Below are positions 26,788 to 36,336 of a DNA stretch of 64,000 nt, one piece after another (the first letter of the stretch is position 1; each line of letters opens with the position of its first letter). The stretch is taken from NCBI GenBank assembly GCA_949841365.1, contig CATKZI010000006.1, positions 62,001 to 126,000 of the forward strand. The letters run 5' to 3'. Made by a program: the position numbers and the translations under genes. The stretch comes from an uncultured Candidatus Melainabacteria bacterium. GTDB taxonomy: Bacteria > Cyanobacteriota > Vampirovibrionia > Gastranaerophilales > Gastranaerophilaceae. The notes under the pieces are model-generated. The model saw only the letters and a program-made list of their open reading frames with translations. It was not told where the DNA came from and did not search any database.

Positions 26788-27342
26788 CTATTTATTTTCT
26801 TTTATCACCCTGCAAGGGTTTCCTACAGCAACCGTATTCGCAGGTATAGACTTTGTCACAACACTGCCCGCACCGATTACGACATTATCACCTATCGTAA
26901 CATTCGGCAAAACAGTCACACCGCCACCAATCCAGACATTATTACCGACTTTTATCGGTTTTGCAAATTCAAGACCGCTGTTTCTTGTCTCAAAATCCAG
27001 AGGATGACCAGCAGTATAAAACCCGCAATTCGGAGCAATAAACACATTATCGCCAAAAGTTATTTTGGCACAATCAAGCATTACACAATTGTGGTTTACA
27101 TAAAAATTCTCGCCGATTTCAATATTATAACCGTAATCGCACCGGAAATTCTGCTCAATCAAAAAGTTATCACCTGTTTTACCCAAAATTTGTTTCATAA
27201 GATTTTTTCTCTCATCAACCAATTCAGGTGACAATAAATTATACTGATGACACAGATATTTGCATCTTTCGCGCTCTGTTATAAGTTCCTCATCAGCGGC
27301 ATTATACATCTGCCCGCTCAACATTTTTTCCTTTTCGCTCAT
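26788..27342 (-). CDS. Maltose/galactoside O-acetyltransferase family protein
   Basis: Transfers acetyl from acetyl-CoA to a sugar hydroxyl. 184 residues, family-typical length. N-terminal Mac domain (MLSGQMYNAADEELITERERCK) and a left-handed beta-helix of hexapeptide repeats (NIEIGENFYVNHNCVM, AKITFGDNVFIAPN) with the catalytic-loop HPLDFETRNSG and the end GSVVTKSIPANTVAVGNPCRVI. The sugar substrate cannot be read from the sequence. It is divergent from the MlaA-hydrolase gene. Confidence 0.9.
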   Translation of the reverse strand: MSEKEKMLSGQMYNAADEELITERERCKYLCHQYNLLSPELVDERKNLMKQILGKTGDNFLIEQNFRCDYGYNIEIGENFYVNHNCVMLDCAKITFGDNVFIAPNCGFYTAGHPLDFETRNSGLEFAKPIKVGNNVWIGGGVTVLPNVTIGDNVVIGAGSVVTKSIPANTVAVGNPCRVIKENK

Positions 27343-27427
27343 AGAAATATATTACCACAAATCCCCCTCACGGGGAGTAAAATTCTGTGAAAATTTTTCT
27401 AAAAATAAAAGTGAAATGAGGATTTAC

Positions 27428-29533
27428 ATGAAAAAAACAATTATTTTAACTATTGCAATATTTTGCCTTTTCAATAATGCAACAGCAGAAGAACTCGTAA
27501 AACAACAATCCAAATACCCCGATTATGGTTATATGTATCTTGGGCCTGATAAATTTGAAAAAATGAACAGAAAAATTTTCAATTTTAATCTGGGCTTAAA
27601 CAAATACGCAATCCGCCCCGTTCACATTCTATGGTCATCTATAATGCCCGAATACGGTATTGACAGAATTCAAAGCGCATACAGAAACATTGAATATCCA
27701 AAAAGATTAGTAAGCAGTTTAATCCAAAAAGACTTCAAGACCTCAGGCACTGAAACCGTAAGATTTTTAACAAATACAACCCTTGGTTTAGGAGGATTGT
27801 ATGACCCTGCCAAAAGTCTTTTTCACATAGAGCCGACAACTGAGGATATGGAACAGGCTTTGACAAAATGCAAATGTAATTCAGGGCCTTATATTGTTTT
27901 GCCGGTAATGAACGGAACTACAACCCGCGCAATTGCAGGAAAACTTCTTGACACTTCGCTAAACCCCACAACCTATGTCGGAACTCCAGTTCTTGCAATG
28001 GTTAAGGCAGGTTTGACCGTCAACAGAACCTCATATATGCAGCCTTTGATTAAAATGATTGAATCCACTTACGCAGATCCTTATGAAATCGCAAGAAAAA
28101 TGTACGGACTTGACAATTATATAAAATGCGAAAACCTTGACCGAAAAGAAACTCTTGAAAAAGGTTTTCAAAATCTTGAACCGATTAATGATTTACCGCC
28201 TGACGTAAATCCCGAACTTGTCCTTGATACCCGCGAACCAAAAGAAGAAATTTTGACTGTCGCTGAAATTATGAAAGGCGGCGCAAATATTGACAATATC
28301 ATCCTGAAAAATTACGGCACAAACAACAACGCAAAACTTCTTGCAGATAAAGTTTTATTCGATTACAACCCTCAAAATCCTGTCGTAGATTCAATGAGAA
28401 CTGCATTATTTGACCTTCCGGATATTGATGATTCTATATGGAATGAACTTTCAATATGGAACAGAAGTTTTTCCAAAAAGATTAAAACCTCATCTGTAAG
28501 CATTACGCCCGACAAAGAAAATTACAAGTTCCGCTACATAATGCAAAAGGATAAAAATTCCCCGCTTGCAATAATCTATCCCTCAATCGGCGAAGGTGTT
28601 CAATCTCATCACGCGGTTGTAATGGCAAAAATGTTTTACGACGAAGGTTATTCTGTCATAATTCAGGGAAGCCATTTTCAATGGGAATTTGTCAAAAGCA
28701 TGCCTGACAGCTATCACCCCGGAGTTCCTACACAAGATATAAAATATTTGAAAAACGTAACCGCAAAAATCATTGATAAACTCGAAACAAAATATGAATG
28801 TAAATTCCCGCAAAAAACCGTTATGGGGACATCTATGGGCGCAATGGCAGCACTTTTTCTTGCGAATAGCGAATATAAAGACGATACATTAGGCATTACA
28901 AAATACATTTCAGTCTGCCCACCGATTGAACTTACCTATGCAATGGAACAATTTGACAGAAACAGCGAAGAATGGAGCAAGAACCCGAACAATCTGAAAA
29001 ACCGTGTTGCCGAAACCGCATCAAAAATTGTTCAACTTGTGAATATGAAAGACGAGAAAAAAGATTTTACAATCGGCAAACTCCCGTTCACTGAAGATGA
29101 AGGTAAACTTATAACAGGATTTGTAATGCATCAGAAGCTTTCCGATTTAGTTTTTACGCTTGAAAAAACTCCGAAAAACAAAGCTGCGGGCATTTACGAA
29201 ACCTTAAATAATATGAATTACAGAGATTATATGGAAAAATATATTTTGAGCGACAATTATAACATGGATGATTTGACTGATGACACAAGCCTTTTGTCAC
29301 TCGCAAACTTCTTACAAAACAGTGATAATTACAAAATTTACCATTCTGTAGACGATTATCTTGTAAACCAAACCCAATTAAAAAAATTAAAAGTCTGCTC
29401 AGGCAAAAAAACAGTCCTTTTTAGCAATGGCGCACACTTAGGGTTTATGTATACTCCCGAATTTCTTGAAGATTTGAGAAAAGAAATTGCACTTACTGAA
29501 AAAACTGCGCTTCATGATATAATAAAACCATGA
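27428..29533 (+). CDS. MlaA (VacJ) domain fused to an alpha/beta hydrolase
   Basis: 702 residues from ATG at 27428 (GAGG upstream). The signal peptide (TIILTIAIFCLFNNATA) has no lipobox Cys, unlike classical MlaA lipoproteins. Residues about 40-230 are MlaA-like: DKFEKMNRKIFNFNLGLNKYAIRPV, RFLTNTTLGLGGLYDPAKS. From about 400 a serine hydrolase follows with nucleophile elbow GTSMG (S469) and a late SNGAHLGF with H670. MlaA removes misplaced phospholipid from the outer leaflet of the outer membrane; the hydrolase could act on a lipid. The stop overlaps the SGNH hydrolase start (ATGA). Confidence 0.82.
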   Translation: MKKTIILTIAIFCLFNNATAEELVKQQSKYPDYGYMYLGPDKFEKMNRKIFNFNLGLNKYAIRPVHILWSSIMPEYGIDRIQSAYRNIEYPKRLVSSLIQKDFKTSGTETVRFLTNTTLGLGGLYDPAKSLFHIEPTTEDMEQALTKCKCNSGPYIVLPVMNGTTTRAIAGKLLDTSLNPTTYVGTPVLAMVKAGLTVNRTSYMQPLIKMIESTYADPYEIARKMYGLDNYIKCENLDRKETLEKGFQNLEPINDLPPDVNPELVLDTREPKEEILTVAEIMKGGANIDNIILKNYGTNNNAKLLADKVLFDYNPQNPVVDSMRTALFDLPDIDDSIWNELSIWNRSFSKKIKTSSVSITPDKENYKFRYIMQKDKNSPLAIIYPSIGEGVQSHHAVVMAKMFYDEGYSVIIQGSHFQWEFVKSMPDSYHPGVPTQDIKYLKNVTAKIIDKLETKYECKFPQKTVMGTSMGAMAALFLANSEYKDDTLGITKYISVCPPIELTYAMEQFDRNSEEWSKNPNNLKNRVAETASKIVQLVNMKDEKKDFTIGKLPFTEDEGKLITGFVMHQKLSDLVFTLEKTPKNKAAGIYETLNNMNYRDYMEKYILSDNYNMDDLTDDTSLLSLANFLQNSDNYKIYHSVDDYLVNQTQLKKLKVCSGKKTVLFSNGAHLGFMYTPEFLEDLRKEIALTEKTALHDIIKP

Positions 29534-30087
29534 CAAAAGTTTTATGCTTTGGTGACAGCAACACATACGGCTATATTCCCTCAACAGGCGGACGATACGA
29601 CAAAAATATCCGCTGGACGGGAATTTTATCAAATTATTTTGAAATAATTGAAGCGGGCGCAAATAACAGAAATGCATTCTCTGACAGTCCAAAGCTTTTA
29701 ATCGAGTATATGAAAACCAACCCTGACATCGTAATTTTGGCAATCGGAATAAATGATACACAAAAATTTTTCAACACCGATATTAAAGACGCAATTGAAA
29801 AACTCATTAATATTGCATTACCGACGCCTATAATTCTTGTCGCACCTTCAATTCTTGGTGAAAACATTCTAAAACATCCGATTTTTTCCACAATGTTTGA
29901 TGAAACTTCTATCGAAAAATCTAAAAAATTACCCGACATCTATTCACAAATTGCCCAAAATAAAGGCTGTAAATTTCTAAATCTCAATACCCTTATACAG
30001 CCGTCCGAAATTGACGGGCTTCACTATGAACCAGAACAGCACAAAATCATTGCAGAAAAAATTTATGAATTACTTCTAAACCCATAA
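29530..30087 (+). CDS. SGNH/GDSL-family hydrolase
   Basis: 185 residues, no signal peptide. Block I is CFGDSNTYGY with the nucleophile Ser, block III is AIGINDTQKFF, and block V is DGLHYEPEQH with the Asp/His pair. Most similar in outline to arylesterase or acyl-hydrolase members acting on esters. It overlaps the MlaA-hydrolase fusion by 4 nt (ATGA), suggesting joint work on lipid or carbohydrate esters. Converges with hydE, overlapping it by 25 nt. Confidence 0.85.
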   Translation: MTKVLCFGDSNTYGYIPSTGGRYDKNIRWTGILSNYFEIIEAGANNRNAFSDSPKLLIEYMKTNPDIVILAIGINDTQKFFNTDIKDAIEKLINIALPTPIILVAPSILGENILKHPIFSTMFDETSIEKSKKLPDIYSQIAQNKGCKFLNLNTLIQPSEIDGLHYEPEQHKIIAEKIYELLLNP

Positions 30088-31040
30088 CCTTTTGAAATTG
30101 TTCTGCCAATTGATTTTATTATTCGTTCGGCCTCATCTCTGTCGCTTAATGAACTTTTATCAGGATAAATCTCATATTTTGAACTGAATTTTTCCGTTGT
30201 AACATTAGGCATCACAACATTTGCCCCGCTTTGAAGTGCAATTATTCTGCCATTTGGATTTAATGTTTCCATAGCTGTTGTTGCAGGTATATTAACATTT
30301 TTGAGAAGAACTCTAGTAAGCGCCATGACTTTTAAAGCAAGTGTAAAATTACCGTTTTCACAATCTTTCAGAGGTGTTTCGGGATGCGCAATAAACGGAC
30401 CAATACCAATCATATCCGCACCTATTTCTTTAAAAAACAAAATATCATCAGCAAGAGATTCTATAGTCTGCTCGGGCAAACCCACAAGACAACCCGTCCC
30501 AACCTCATAACCTAAGGTTTTCAAATCTTTCAAACATCTTACGCGGTTGTCAAAATCCATATTTGGGTGCATCTTCTTATAAAGTTCCCTGTCAGTGGTT
30601 TCAATACGGATTAAGTATCTGTCAGCACCACAATCCTTGAACGCCTTGTAATCCTCAAAACTTCTTTCCCCAATACTCAAAGTCAAGGCACAGTCAAATT
30701 CCTTAATCCCTTTTATAATCTTACACATCACATCACGGGAATAAAATTCGTCCTCACCCGATTGAAGAACTATAGTTTTATAGCCCAATTCAACTGCCTT
30801 TTCAGCACAAGAAATAACATCATCAGGTTCAATTCTATATCTGTCAATATTTTTATTCGGGGAACGAAGCCCGCAATATTTACACATGCATTTGCATATA
30901 TTTGAAAACTCAATCAGCCCTCTCAAATGCACTTCATCGCCGACATTTTCTCTGCGCACCTTATCTGCAAGCTCAAAAAGCCAGTCATTTTGACTATCGT
31001 CTTTTAGAATATTAATAATTTCTTGTTTTGAAAAGTTCAT
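30063..31040 (-). CDS. hydE: [FeFe]-hydrogenase maturase HydE-type radical SAM protein
   Basis: Radical SAM enzyme helping build the H-cluster of [FeFe] hydrogenase. 325 residues. The cluster motif is C-M-C-K-Y-C within EFSNICKCMCKYCGLRSPN; LQSGEDEFYSRD, TLSIGERS, RYLIRIETT and GCLVGLPEQT match HydE. The start at 31040 follows AGGAAG. Extending the frame further upstream would translate a terminator and tRNA-Gln, so it is rejected. HydF, HydG and a hydrogenase are not here; if absent elsewhere, a related radical SAM role should be considered. It implies hydrogen-producing fermentation. Confidence 0.85.
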   Translation of the reverse strand: MNFSKQEIINILKDDSQNDWLFELADKVRRENVGDEVHLRGLIEFSNICKCMCKYCGLRSPNKNIDRYRIEPDDVISCAEKAVELGYKTIVLQSGEDEFYSRDVMCKIIKGIKEFDCALTLSIGERSFEDYKAFKDCGADRYLIRIETTDRELYKKMHPNMDFDNRVRCLKDLKTLGYEVGTGCLVGLPEQTIESLADDILFFKEIGADMIGIGPFIAHPETPLKDCENGNFTLALKVMALTRVLLKNVNIPATTAMETLNPNGRIIALQSGANVVMPNVTTEKFSSKYEIYPDKSSLSDRDEAERIIKSIGRTISKGYGFRSNS

Positions 31041-31053
31041 AACACTTCCTACT

Positions 31054-31082
31054 AAAAAAGACCCCTTAACGAGGTCTTTTTT
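31054..31082 (-). terminator. Intrinsic terminator after tRNA-Gln
   Basis: On the minus strand AAAAAAGACC pairs with GGTCTTTTTT around a nine-base loop, seven bases after the tRNA 3' end and before hydE. Confidence 0.85.
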
Positions 31083-31089
31083 ATAAATT

Positions 31090-31161
31090 CTGGGATGGAA
31101 GGACTCGAACCTCCGAATGTCTGGACCAAAACCAGATGCCTTACCACTTGGCGACATCCCA
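31090..31161 (-). tRNA. tRNA-Gln (anticodon TTG)
   Basis: 72 nt. Acceptor stem TGGGATG pairs with CATCCCA, with G as discriminator. D-arm GCCAAGTGGTAAGGC, anticodon stem TCTGG/CCAGA with loop TTTTGGT giving anticodon TTG, and T-arm GGAGGTTCGAGTCCTTCC are all present. The U1-A72 start is typical of bacterial tRNA-Gln. The CCA end is not encoded. Confidence 0.95.
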
Positions 31162-31194
31162 ATACGGTTACATCCTTATTATAGGTGCTCAATC

Positions 31195-31875
31195 TTATTT
31201 GTCAATATTTATAAACGGACTTTTTTCATCCGCATAGACAAATTCTGCATCAATAATTCGTTCAAACACAGGCAGTACAAGAATTTCACTTTCAAAATGT
31301 CCGATATCAAATACAACAATCGGACTTTCTAATGCTGTATGGAATTTCAAATCACCCGTAACAAACGCATCTGCTCCGTTGTCATATGCCTCTTGTATAA
31401 ATTCAGAGCCTGACCCTGCACAAAAAGCTATCTTTTTAAACATTATCACACCATGATTATTCACGTAACGAAGATTTGGCGAAATCTTTTTTAACTTTTT
31501 AAGCAAATCCTGCAAAGAAATTTCAGCATCAACATACCGAACAAATTCCTGCGCTTCAGAAATTTTAAAACCAAGAGTTTCAATAAGTGTGTCTGTCGTT
31601 CCGCCATGCGCCTTATCAAGATTTGTATGAGCACAGTAAACATCAATATCGCGCCATTGTAAAGGTACATAAAATAACGGATGATGAGAAATTATCAGAT
31701 TACAATTCTGCTCTTTTGCCTGACGGACAATGTCATTTGTTACCGTCAAACACAGCATAATTTTCTTAATTTCTGTTTGCGAGGTTTCAACAAGCCAACC
31801 CGAGCAATCCCATTTTTCCTGAGTTTCAAGAGGCGCAAAAGCTTCAATCTTTTTGACAATCTTACTCTTTTCCAT
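31195..31875 (-). CDS. Nif3-like dinuclear metal-centre protein
   Basis: 226 residues from ATG at 31875 (GAGG upstream). NIF3/YqfO family: metal-ligand segments ISHHPLFY, AHTNLDKAHGG, and a late DIGHFESE where the H and E ligands occur. It lacks the PII-like insert of longer YqfO proteins. The family's biochemical role is unsettled. Overlaps the end of coaBC by 14 nt. Confidence 0.9.
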   Translation of the reverse strand: MEKSKIVKKIEAFAPLETQEKWDCSGWLVETSQTEIKKIMLCLTVTNDIVRQAKEQNCNLIISHHPLFYVPLQWRDIDVYCAHTNLDKAHGGTTDTLIETLGFKISEAQEFVRYVDAEISLQDLLKKLKKISPNLRYVNNHGVIMFKKIAFCAGSGSEFIQEAYDNGADAFVTGDLKFHTALESPIVVFDIGHFESEILVLPVFERIIDAEFVYADEKSPFINIDK

Positions 31876-33031
31876 AAATTTCCTCAAAAATTTTGTAAGC
31901 AATTGTCATTTTGTCTGCTCTTTCAAGTTTTTTCATTCCGCCGTTTTTATCTAAAATCGTAACTTCGTTATAATCACTTGAAAAGCCTATGTCTTTGCGG
32001 GAAATATCATTTGCAATTAAGTAATCACAGCCTTTCTTTGCAATTTTTTCTTTGGCATGCTCAATTAAATTTTCACTTTCTGCACAAAAACCTACAACAA
32101 TCTGCTTCTCTTTTTTAGCAGAAATTTCTTTCAAAATATCAGGATTTTTCACTAACGTAAGATTAATTTCATCGTCATCAGTTTTTTTCATTTTCTGTGG
32201 AGCAGTTTCTTTTACTCTGTAATCAGCTACCGCCGCCGCCATAATAACACAATCGGCATTACAAAATTCTTTTTCAACAGCGGATTTCATATCCAGTGCA
32301 GATTTCACCTTAACAATATTATATTTTTTAGAAACATCTTTTGTCGTAATCAATGTAACATCCGCACCTAAATTTTTTGCCACATCAGCAAGTGCAACAC
32401 CCATTTTGCCTGACGAATAATTTGAAATATATCGGACAGGATCAATATCCTCAATTGTTCCGCCTGATGTTATTACAATTTTTTTACCTGTAAGAGGTTT
32501 ATAATTTAAAAGTTCAACAGTTTTGTCAAATATCTTATCAATCTTGCATAATCTGCCTTTTCCCAAATATCCGCAAGCAAGATATCCGCTTTCAGGCTCA
32601 AGAATTGTATATGAGAGTTTGCGCAAATTCTCCTGTATAATCGGATTTTCCCACATATTACAATTCATTGCGGGCGCAATAATCACAGGTTTTGTAAACG
32701 CGCAGGCAATTGAAGTCAGCAAATTATCTGCCACACCTGTTGCAATTTTTGAAATCGTATTGGCTGTAGCAGGTGCAATAACCATAATATCGGCTTTATC
32801 CGCAAAACTTATATGTTCGGGATTATAATTTTTTATGTCAAATTCTTCTACCGCGACATTATTCTTACTCAAAGTCTGCAAAGTAAGTTTGGTCACAAAA
32901 TTCAAGGCATTCGGCGTGCAAACAACTTGAACATCAGCGTTTGCGCGTTTGTACATTCTTATAAGCTCACAAATCTTGTAAGATGCAATTCCACCCGTAA
33001 TCCCGAGCAGTATTGTTTTTCCGCTAAGCAT
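31862..33031 (-). CDS. coaBC: Bifunctional phosphopantothenoylcysteine decarboxylase/synthetase
   Basis: Makes 4'-phosphopantetheine in coenzyme A synthesis: CoaB joins phosphopantothenate and cysteine, CoaC decarboxylates it. 389 residues from ATG at 33031 (GGAG upstream). The flavin-binding CoaC half has GITGGIASYK, the catalytic CoaC motif PAMNCNMW and the lid SGYLACGYLGKGR. The CoaB half begins at about 180 with KIVITSGGTIEDIDPVRYISNYSSGKMG and has VADYR. Overlaps the gmk end by 8 nt. Confidence 0.96.
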   Translation of the reverse strand: MLSGKTILLGITGGIASYKICELIRMYKRANADVQVVCTPNALNFVTKLTLQTLSKNNVAVEEFDIKNYNPEHISFADKADIMVIAPATANTISKIATGVADNLLTSIACAFTKPVIIAPAMNCNMWENPIIQENLRKLSYTILEPESGYLACGYLGKGRLCKIDKIFDKTVELLNYKPLTGKKIVITSGGTIEDIDPVRYISNYSSGKMGVALADVAKNLGADVTLITTKDVSKKYNIVKVKSALDMKSAVEKEFCNADCVIMAAAVADYRVKETAPQKMKKTDDDEINLTLVKNPDILKEISAKKEKQIVVGFCAESENLIEHAKEKIAKKGCDYLIANDISRKDIGFSSDYNEVTILDKNGGMKKLERADKMTIAYKIFEEIYGKE

Positions 33032-33575
33032 TTTTAATCTCCGCTTCAAGTTCTGCAATTGCTCTTTCTAAATCATCGTTGATAATTGTTTTATCAAAGC
33101 TTTTAGCACGTTCAAGCTCAACTTTAACTTCATTCAAGCGTTTTTGAATAGTTGCCTCATCTTCAGTATGGCGACCGCGCAAACGTGCTTCCAAAGCCTC
33201 TAATGACGGTGGAGCAATAAAAATCAATACGGCTTCTGGCATTTGTTTTTTAACCTGCAAAGCGCCCTTTGTATCAATTTCAAGAATAATATCTTTGCCG
33301 TCCGCAAGACATTGATTAATATATTTTTTCTTAGTCCCGTAACGGTTTCCTGCAAATTCTGCCCATTCTAAAAATTTATCATTATCTATACAATTTTGAA
33401 ATTCCTCTTTAGACAGAAAGAAATAATTTACGCCGTCCGCTTCACCCGGACGAGGTGCTCTTGTTGTGCAGGAAATCGATAGCATAAAACTGGGATTTCT
33501 ATCCATAAATCCTTTTAGTACTGTGCCTTTACCTACACCTGATGAACCTGATATTACGTATAATTTCTTGTTCAC
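33024..33575 (-). CDS. gmk: Guanylate kinase
   Basis: Phosphorylates GMP to GDP. 183 residues with P-loop SGSSGVGKGTV, SCTTRAPRPGEADGVNYFF for GMP binding, FLEWAEFAGNRYGT and the lid RGRHTEDEATIQKRL. Next to coaBC, an order (gmk-coaBC, usually with rpoZ between) found in many bacteria; here rpoZ lies elsewhere, at 15337. It abuts the transporter stop at 33576 without a gap. Confidence 0.96.
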   Translation of the reverse strand: MNKKLYVISGSSGVGKGTVLKGFMDRNPSFMLSISCTTRAPRPGEADGVNYFFLSKEEFQNCIDNDKFLEWAEFAGNRYGTKKKYINQCLADGKDIILEIDTKGALQVKKQMPEAVLIFIAPPSLEALEARLRGRHTEDEATIQKRLNEVKVELERAKSFDKTIINDDLERAIAELEAEIKNA

Positions 33576-34979
33576 TTATGCACGCTTCCTCATTTTTTCG
33601 TAAACATACAATATTGTGCAAATCACAACACAGATTACTGTAGAAATCATCCAGAAACCGATTGCACCGTTCCAGCCGAATTTGTCAACAACAAAACCCG
33701 TACCGCTGGCAGAAAGTGCAGCACCTACATATCCGAATACACCGGTAAACCCGATTGATGCTGATGCAACTTTTTTAGAGCTGCTTTCTACTGCACAAAG
33801 TCCGCCGATTAACATCTGAGGTCCTGCCGTAAACACACCAATCATTGCGGCATATACGTAATCAAGGATTTCAAAAACAGGTTTTCCTGACGGATTTGTT
33901 GCAAATAAATACAAACTTACAATCAACATAATCAAAAAAATTATATTAACGGGAGTTCTGTTGCCTTTGAATAATTTATCGGAAACAACACCTGCCATAA
34001 TTGCCCCTGCAGAACCTACAAGCGCCAAAGTACTTAATTTCGCACTCGCAATGGTTAAAGCATTTCCTTTAACTTCTACAAGATATTTAACAAGCCAATC
34101 TTCTGTACCAAATCTAATAATATAAACAAATATATAAGCTATAGCTAACATCCAAATAATCGGGTTGCATAAAATATGTTCTTTGAAAATTTGGAAATAT
34201 GATCTGTCATCTTTTTCTTCATCGGGCTCTTCACATTTAACAGGTTCTTCTCTGAATTTTTCAACATCAGGAAGTCCCAAAGTCTGCGGTTTATCTCTCA
34301 ATCTGTCGAATAACCAGAAACCTGTAACAATACAAATAATTGCTGGTACATAAAATGCAGCCATCCAACCAAATTTTTCAATTACAAATCCTGATAAAGC
34401 AACTGCCGCAAATACACCAATCTGATGAGATGTTGACCAGATTGACCATTTTGTACCACGTTCTGAATTTGAGAACCAGTATGACAAACTTTTAGCAACA
34501 GGAGGAAATCCGCAAGATTGAAACCATCCGTTAGCACCCCAGAAAAATGCCATTACCCACAACAAAACAGTTGCAGACGGAAGTCCGAAGAATGAAACAT
34601 GTCCGGGAGTTATAAACAAAGCACTCAATGCAAAACAGATATTACAAATTGCAGACAAAATTAATGCTGTAGGCAAAAATGTTCTTACATTGGCTTTATC
34701 GGCTATAACACCGTTAATAAATTTACCGATACCGTAAGTTACATATAAAGTTGAGCCTAAAAGACCAAGTTCAGTATTTGAAAGGTTCAAAGCCTCACCC
34801 ATTGAAGGCAATGCTACCGCAATATTTTTACGACAGATATGGAAAACTACATAAGCAATAAAACTTGAATAAAAAATTCGCCATCTAAAATGAGCATAAG
34901 TCTTTTTAACTTCATCTTCACTCATAGTAACAGGTTTAGCCTGCGGTTCTTTAAAAAATTCAATAAATTTATTTGTCAT
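33576..34979 (-). CDS. Organophosphate:phosphate antiporter (GlpT/UhpT/UhpC family)
   Basis: 467 residues, 12 membrane segments in the MFS fold. An N-terminal FSSF/SSFIAYVVFHICRKNIAVALPSM segment, the YGIGKFINGVIADK loop and FFWGANGWFQSCGFPPVAKSLSYWFSNSERG match the OPA family that swaps glycerol 3-phosphate or hexose phosphates for phosphate. The acidic central loop (EEPDEEKDD) is unusually charged. Transporter versus UhpC-like sensor cannot be decided; no two-component genes are nearby. Shares one base with the upstream exonuclease stop. Confidence 0.88.
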   Translation of the reverse strand: MTNKFIEFFKEPQAKPVTMSEDEVKKTYAHFRWRIFYSSFIAYVVFHICRKNIAVALPSMGEALNLSNTELGLLGSTLYVTYGIGKFINGVIADKANVRTFLPTALILSAICNICFALSALFITPGHVSFFGLPSATVLLWVMAFFWGANGWFQSCGFPPVAKSLSYWFSNSERGTKWSIWSTSHQIGVFAAVALSGFVIEKFGWMAAFYVPAIICIVTGFWLFDRLRDKPQTLGLPDVEKFREEPVKCEEPDEEKDDRSYFQIFKEHILCNPIIWMLAIAYIFVYIIRFGTEDWLVKYLVEVKGNALTIASAKLSTLALVGSAGAIMAGVVSDKLFKGNRTPVNIIFLIMLIVSLYLFATNPSGKPVFEILDYVYAAMIGVFTAGPQMLIGGLCAVESSSKKVASASIGFTGVFGYVGAALSASGTGFVVDKFGWNGAIGFWMISTVICVVICTILYVYEKMRKRA

Positions 34980-35896
34980 TACTTCCCTGCCTTAATTATT
35001 TGAACATTTCTTGTTTCAGTAATTTCATGACGAGCTTCTTTGATAATTTCACGTTTATCCTCATCAAGTCTACATCCGCCAACCAATCTGTCAATAAATC
35101 CCGTATTAAGCTTAACAGCCTTTTCAAAAGCACCAACTTCTTCAAGGACATCTTTAATCTGGTGCAAATCGTACCCGAACGACTGTTTTGAATTATAAAC
35201 AAGAGTTTCGCCCGACTGAGAAATAATCGGTTCGCCGCCCTGTTCAAAATAAAGCTTAAACACGGATTTCAAATCCTGCAATTCTGATTGTAAAGTAGTC
35301 ACAGTCTGCTGAATTCTCAAAAATCTTTCAAAAAGATATTCTACATTATCAAGCTGTTTAACTTCCCAATCATATTTTTGCAAATAAAGTTTTTTTAATT
35401 TCGGATAAGCAAGTGCAAGCCCCATAGTATCAGCCATTGCTCTGTGATGATTTTTCAGCTCTACCTTGAATTTCGTAGTCAAAGCTTCCAAACCATGTGA
35501 GAACAAATCAGGATAAACTTCTTTAAACATTTGCTGTGAATCAATTCTCGGGTTATTTAATTCTTTGCCTGTAACTCTCAAAGAAGCCTCATTCAAAAAA
35601 GAATAATCAAAAATACAATTGTGAGCTACAATCGGATAATCTCCGATAAATTCAAGAATTTTCGGCATAGCTTCACTTTCTGTCGGAGCATCCTCAACCA
35701 TTTCAGGAGTAATTCCGTGAATTGCAATACTTGACTTTCTGATATGCTGCTCGGGGTTAATAAGTGTTTGAAACTCGTCTTTAATCTTGCCGTTCTCTAA
35801 TCTGACAGCGGCAAACTCAACCATCTTTTCTTTTGTATAATCCAATCCCGTAGTCTCTGTATCGAGAACAATTTCAATTACTTTTTTTCTTGCCAT
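34979..35896 (-). CDS. DnaQ-like 3'-5' exonuclease
   Basis: 305 residues. The N-terminal 175 residues are a DEDDh exonuclease: EIVLDTETTGLD (Exo I), HNCIFDYSFLNEA (Exo II), and HHRAMADTMGLALAY (Exo III with His and Asp). The C-terminal 130 residues are a helical, coiled-coil-prone tail with no recognised domain. It could be a proofreading epsilon-like subunit or an independent repair nuclease. Its stop overlaps the transporter ATG by one base. Confidence 0.85.
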   Translation of the reverse strand: MARKKVIEIVLDTETTGLDYTKEKMVEFAAVRLENGKIKDEFQTLINPEQHIRKSSIAIHGITPEMVEDAPTESEAMPKILEFIGDYPIVAHNCIFDYSFLNEASLRVTGKELNNPRIDSQQMFKEVYPDLFSHGLEALTTKFKVELKNHHRAMADTMGLALAYPKLKKLYLQKYDWEVKQLDNVEYLFERFLRIQQTVTTLQSELQDLKSVFKLYFEQGGEPIISQSGETLVYNSKQSFGYDLHQIKDVLEEVGAFEKAVKLNTGFIDRLVGGCRLDEDKREIIKEARHEITETRNVQIIKAGK

Positions 35897-35982
35897 TTTC
35901 TTATCCTATAGAACTCTGTTAAGATAATAGCACAAAAAAAATTTCTGTGTTAGAATAAAAACGTAAAAAAAGGAGATATGTG

Positions 35983-36300
35983 ATGGCAATTGATATTAAT
36001 GATTCAAGTTTTGAACAAGAAGTTTTGAACTGCGAACAACCTGTGGTTGTAGATTTTTGGGCACCATGGTGCGGACCTTGCAGAAAATTAGGACCTATTT
36101 TGGACGAAGTTGCAAATGAATTTTCAGACAAAGTTAAATTTGTAAAAGTTAACACGGATGAAAATCTAAAAACTGCTCAAGATTATTCAATCAGCGGGCT
36201 TCCAAGTCTTTTGGTTTTCAAAAACGGAAAAGCTTTGGAAAGATTAGTAGGTTTAATGCCAAAATCAACAATAATTTCTAATATAGAAAAACATTTGTAA
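35983..36300 (+). CDS. trxA: Thioredoxin
   Basis: General cytosolic disulfide reductase. 105 residues: VVVDFWAPWCGPCRKLGPIL with the redox pair, FVKVNTDEN, and the cis-Pro loop SGLPSLLVF. AAAGGAG precedes. An overlapping ATG at 35978 is followed at once by TGA and cannot be used; ATG at 35983 is the start. No thioredoxin reductase is near. Confidence 0.97.
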   Translation: MAIDINDSSFEQEVLNCEQPVVVDFWAPWCGPCRKLGPILDEVANEFSDKVKFVKVNTDENLKTAQDYSISGLPSLLVFKNGKALERLVGLMPKSTIISNIEKHL

Positions 36301-36336
36301 GTTTACATTTATTAACAAATACTGTAATTTATTAAA

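Noticed and set aside
27362-27376. TCCCC-CTCAC-GGGGA hairpin upstream of the MlaA fusion as a terminator
   Set aside because: The stem is five bp with no T run, and it lies in a divergent intergenic region where no transcript needs to end.
31041-31157. An N-terminal extension of hydE
   Set aside because: The extra codons are the translation of tRNA-Gln and its terminator; a good SD and ATG lie at 31040.
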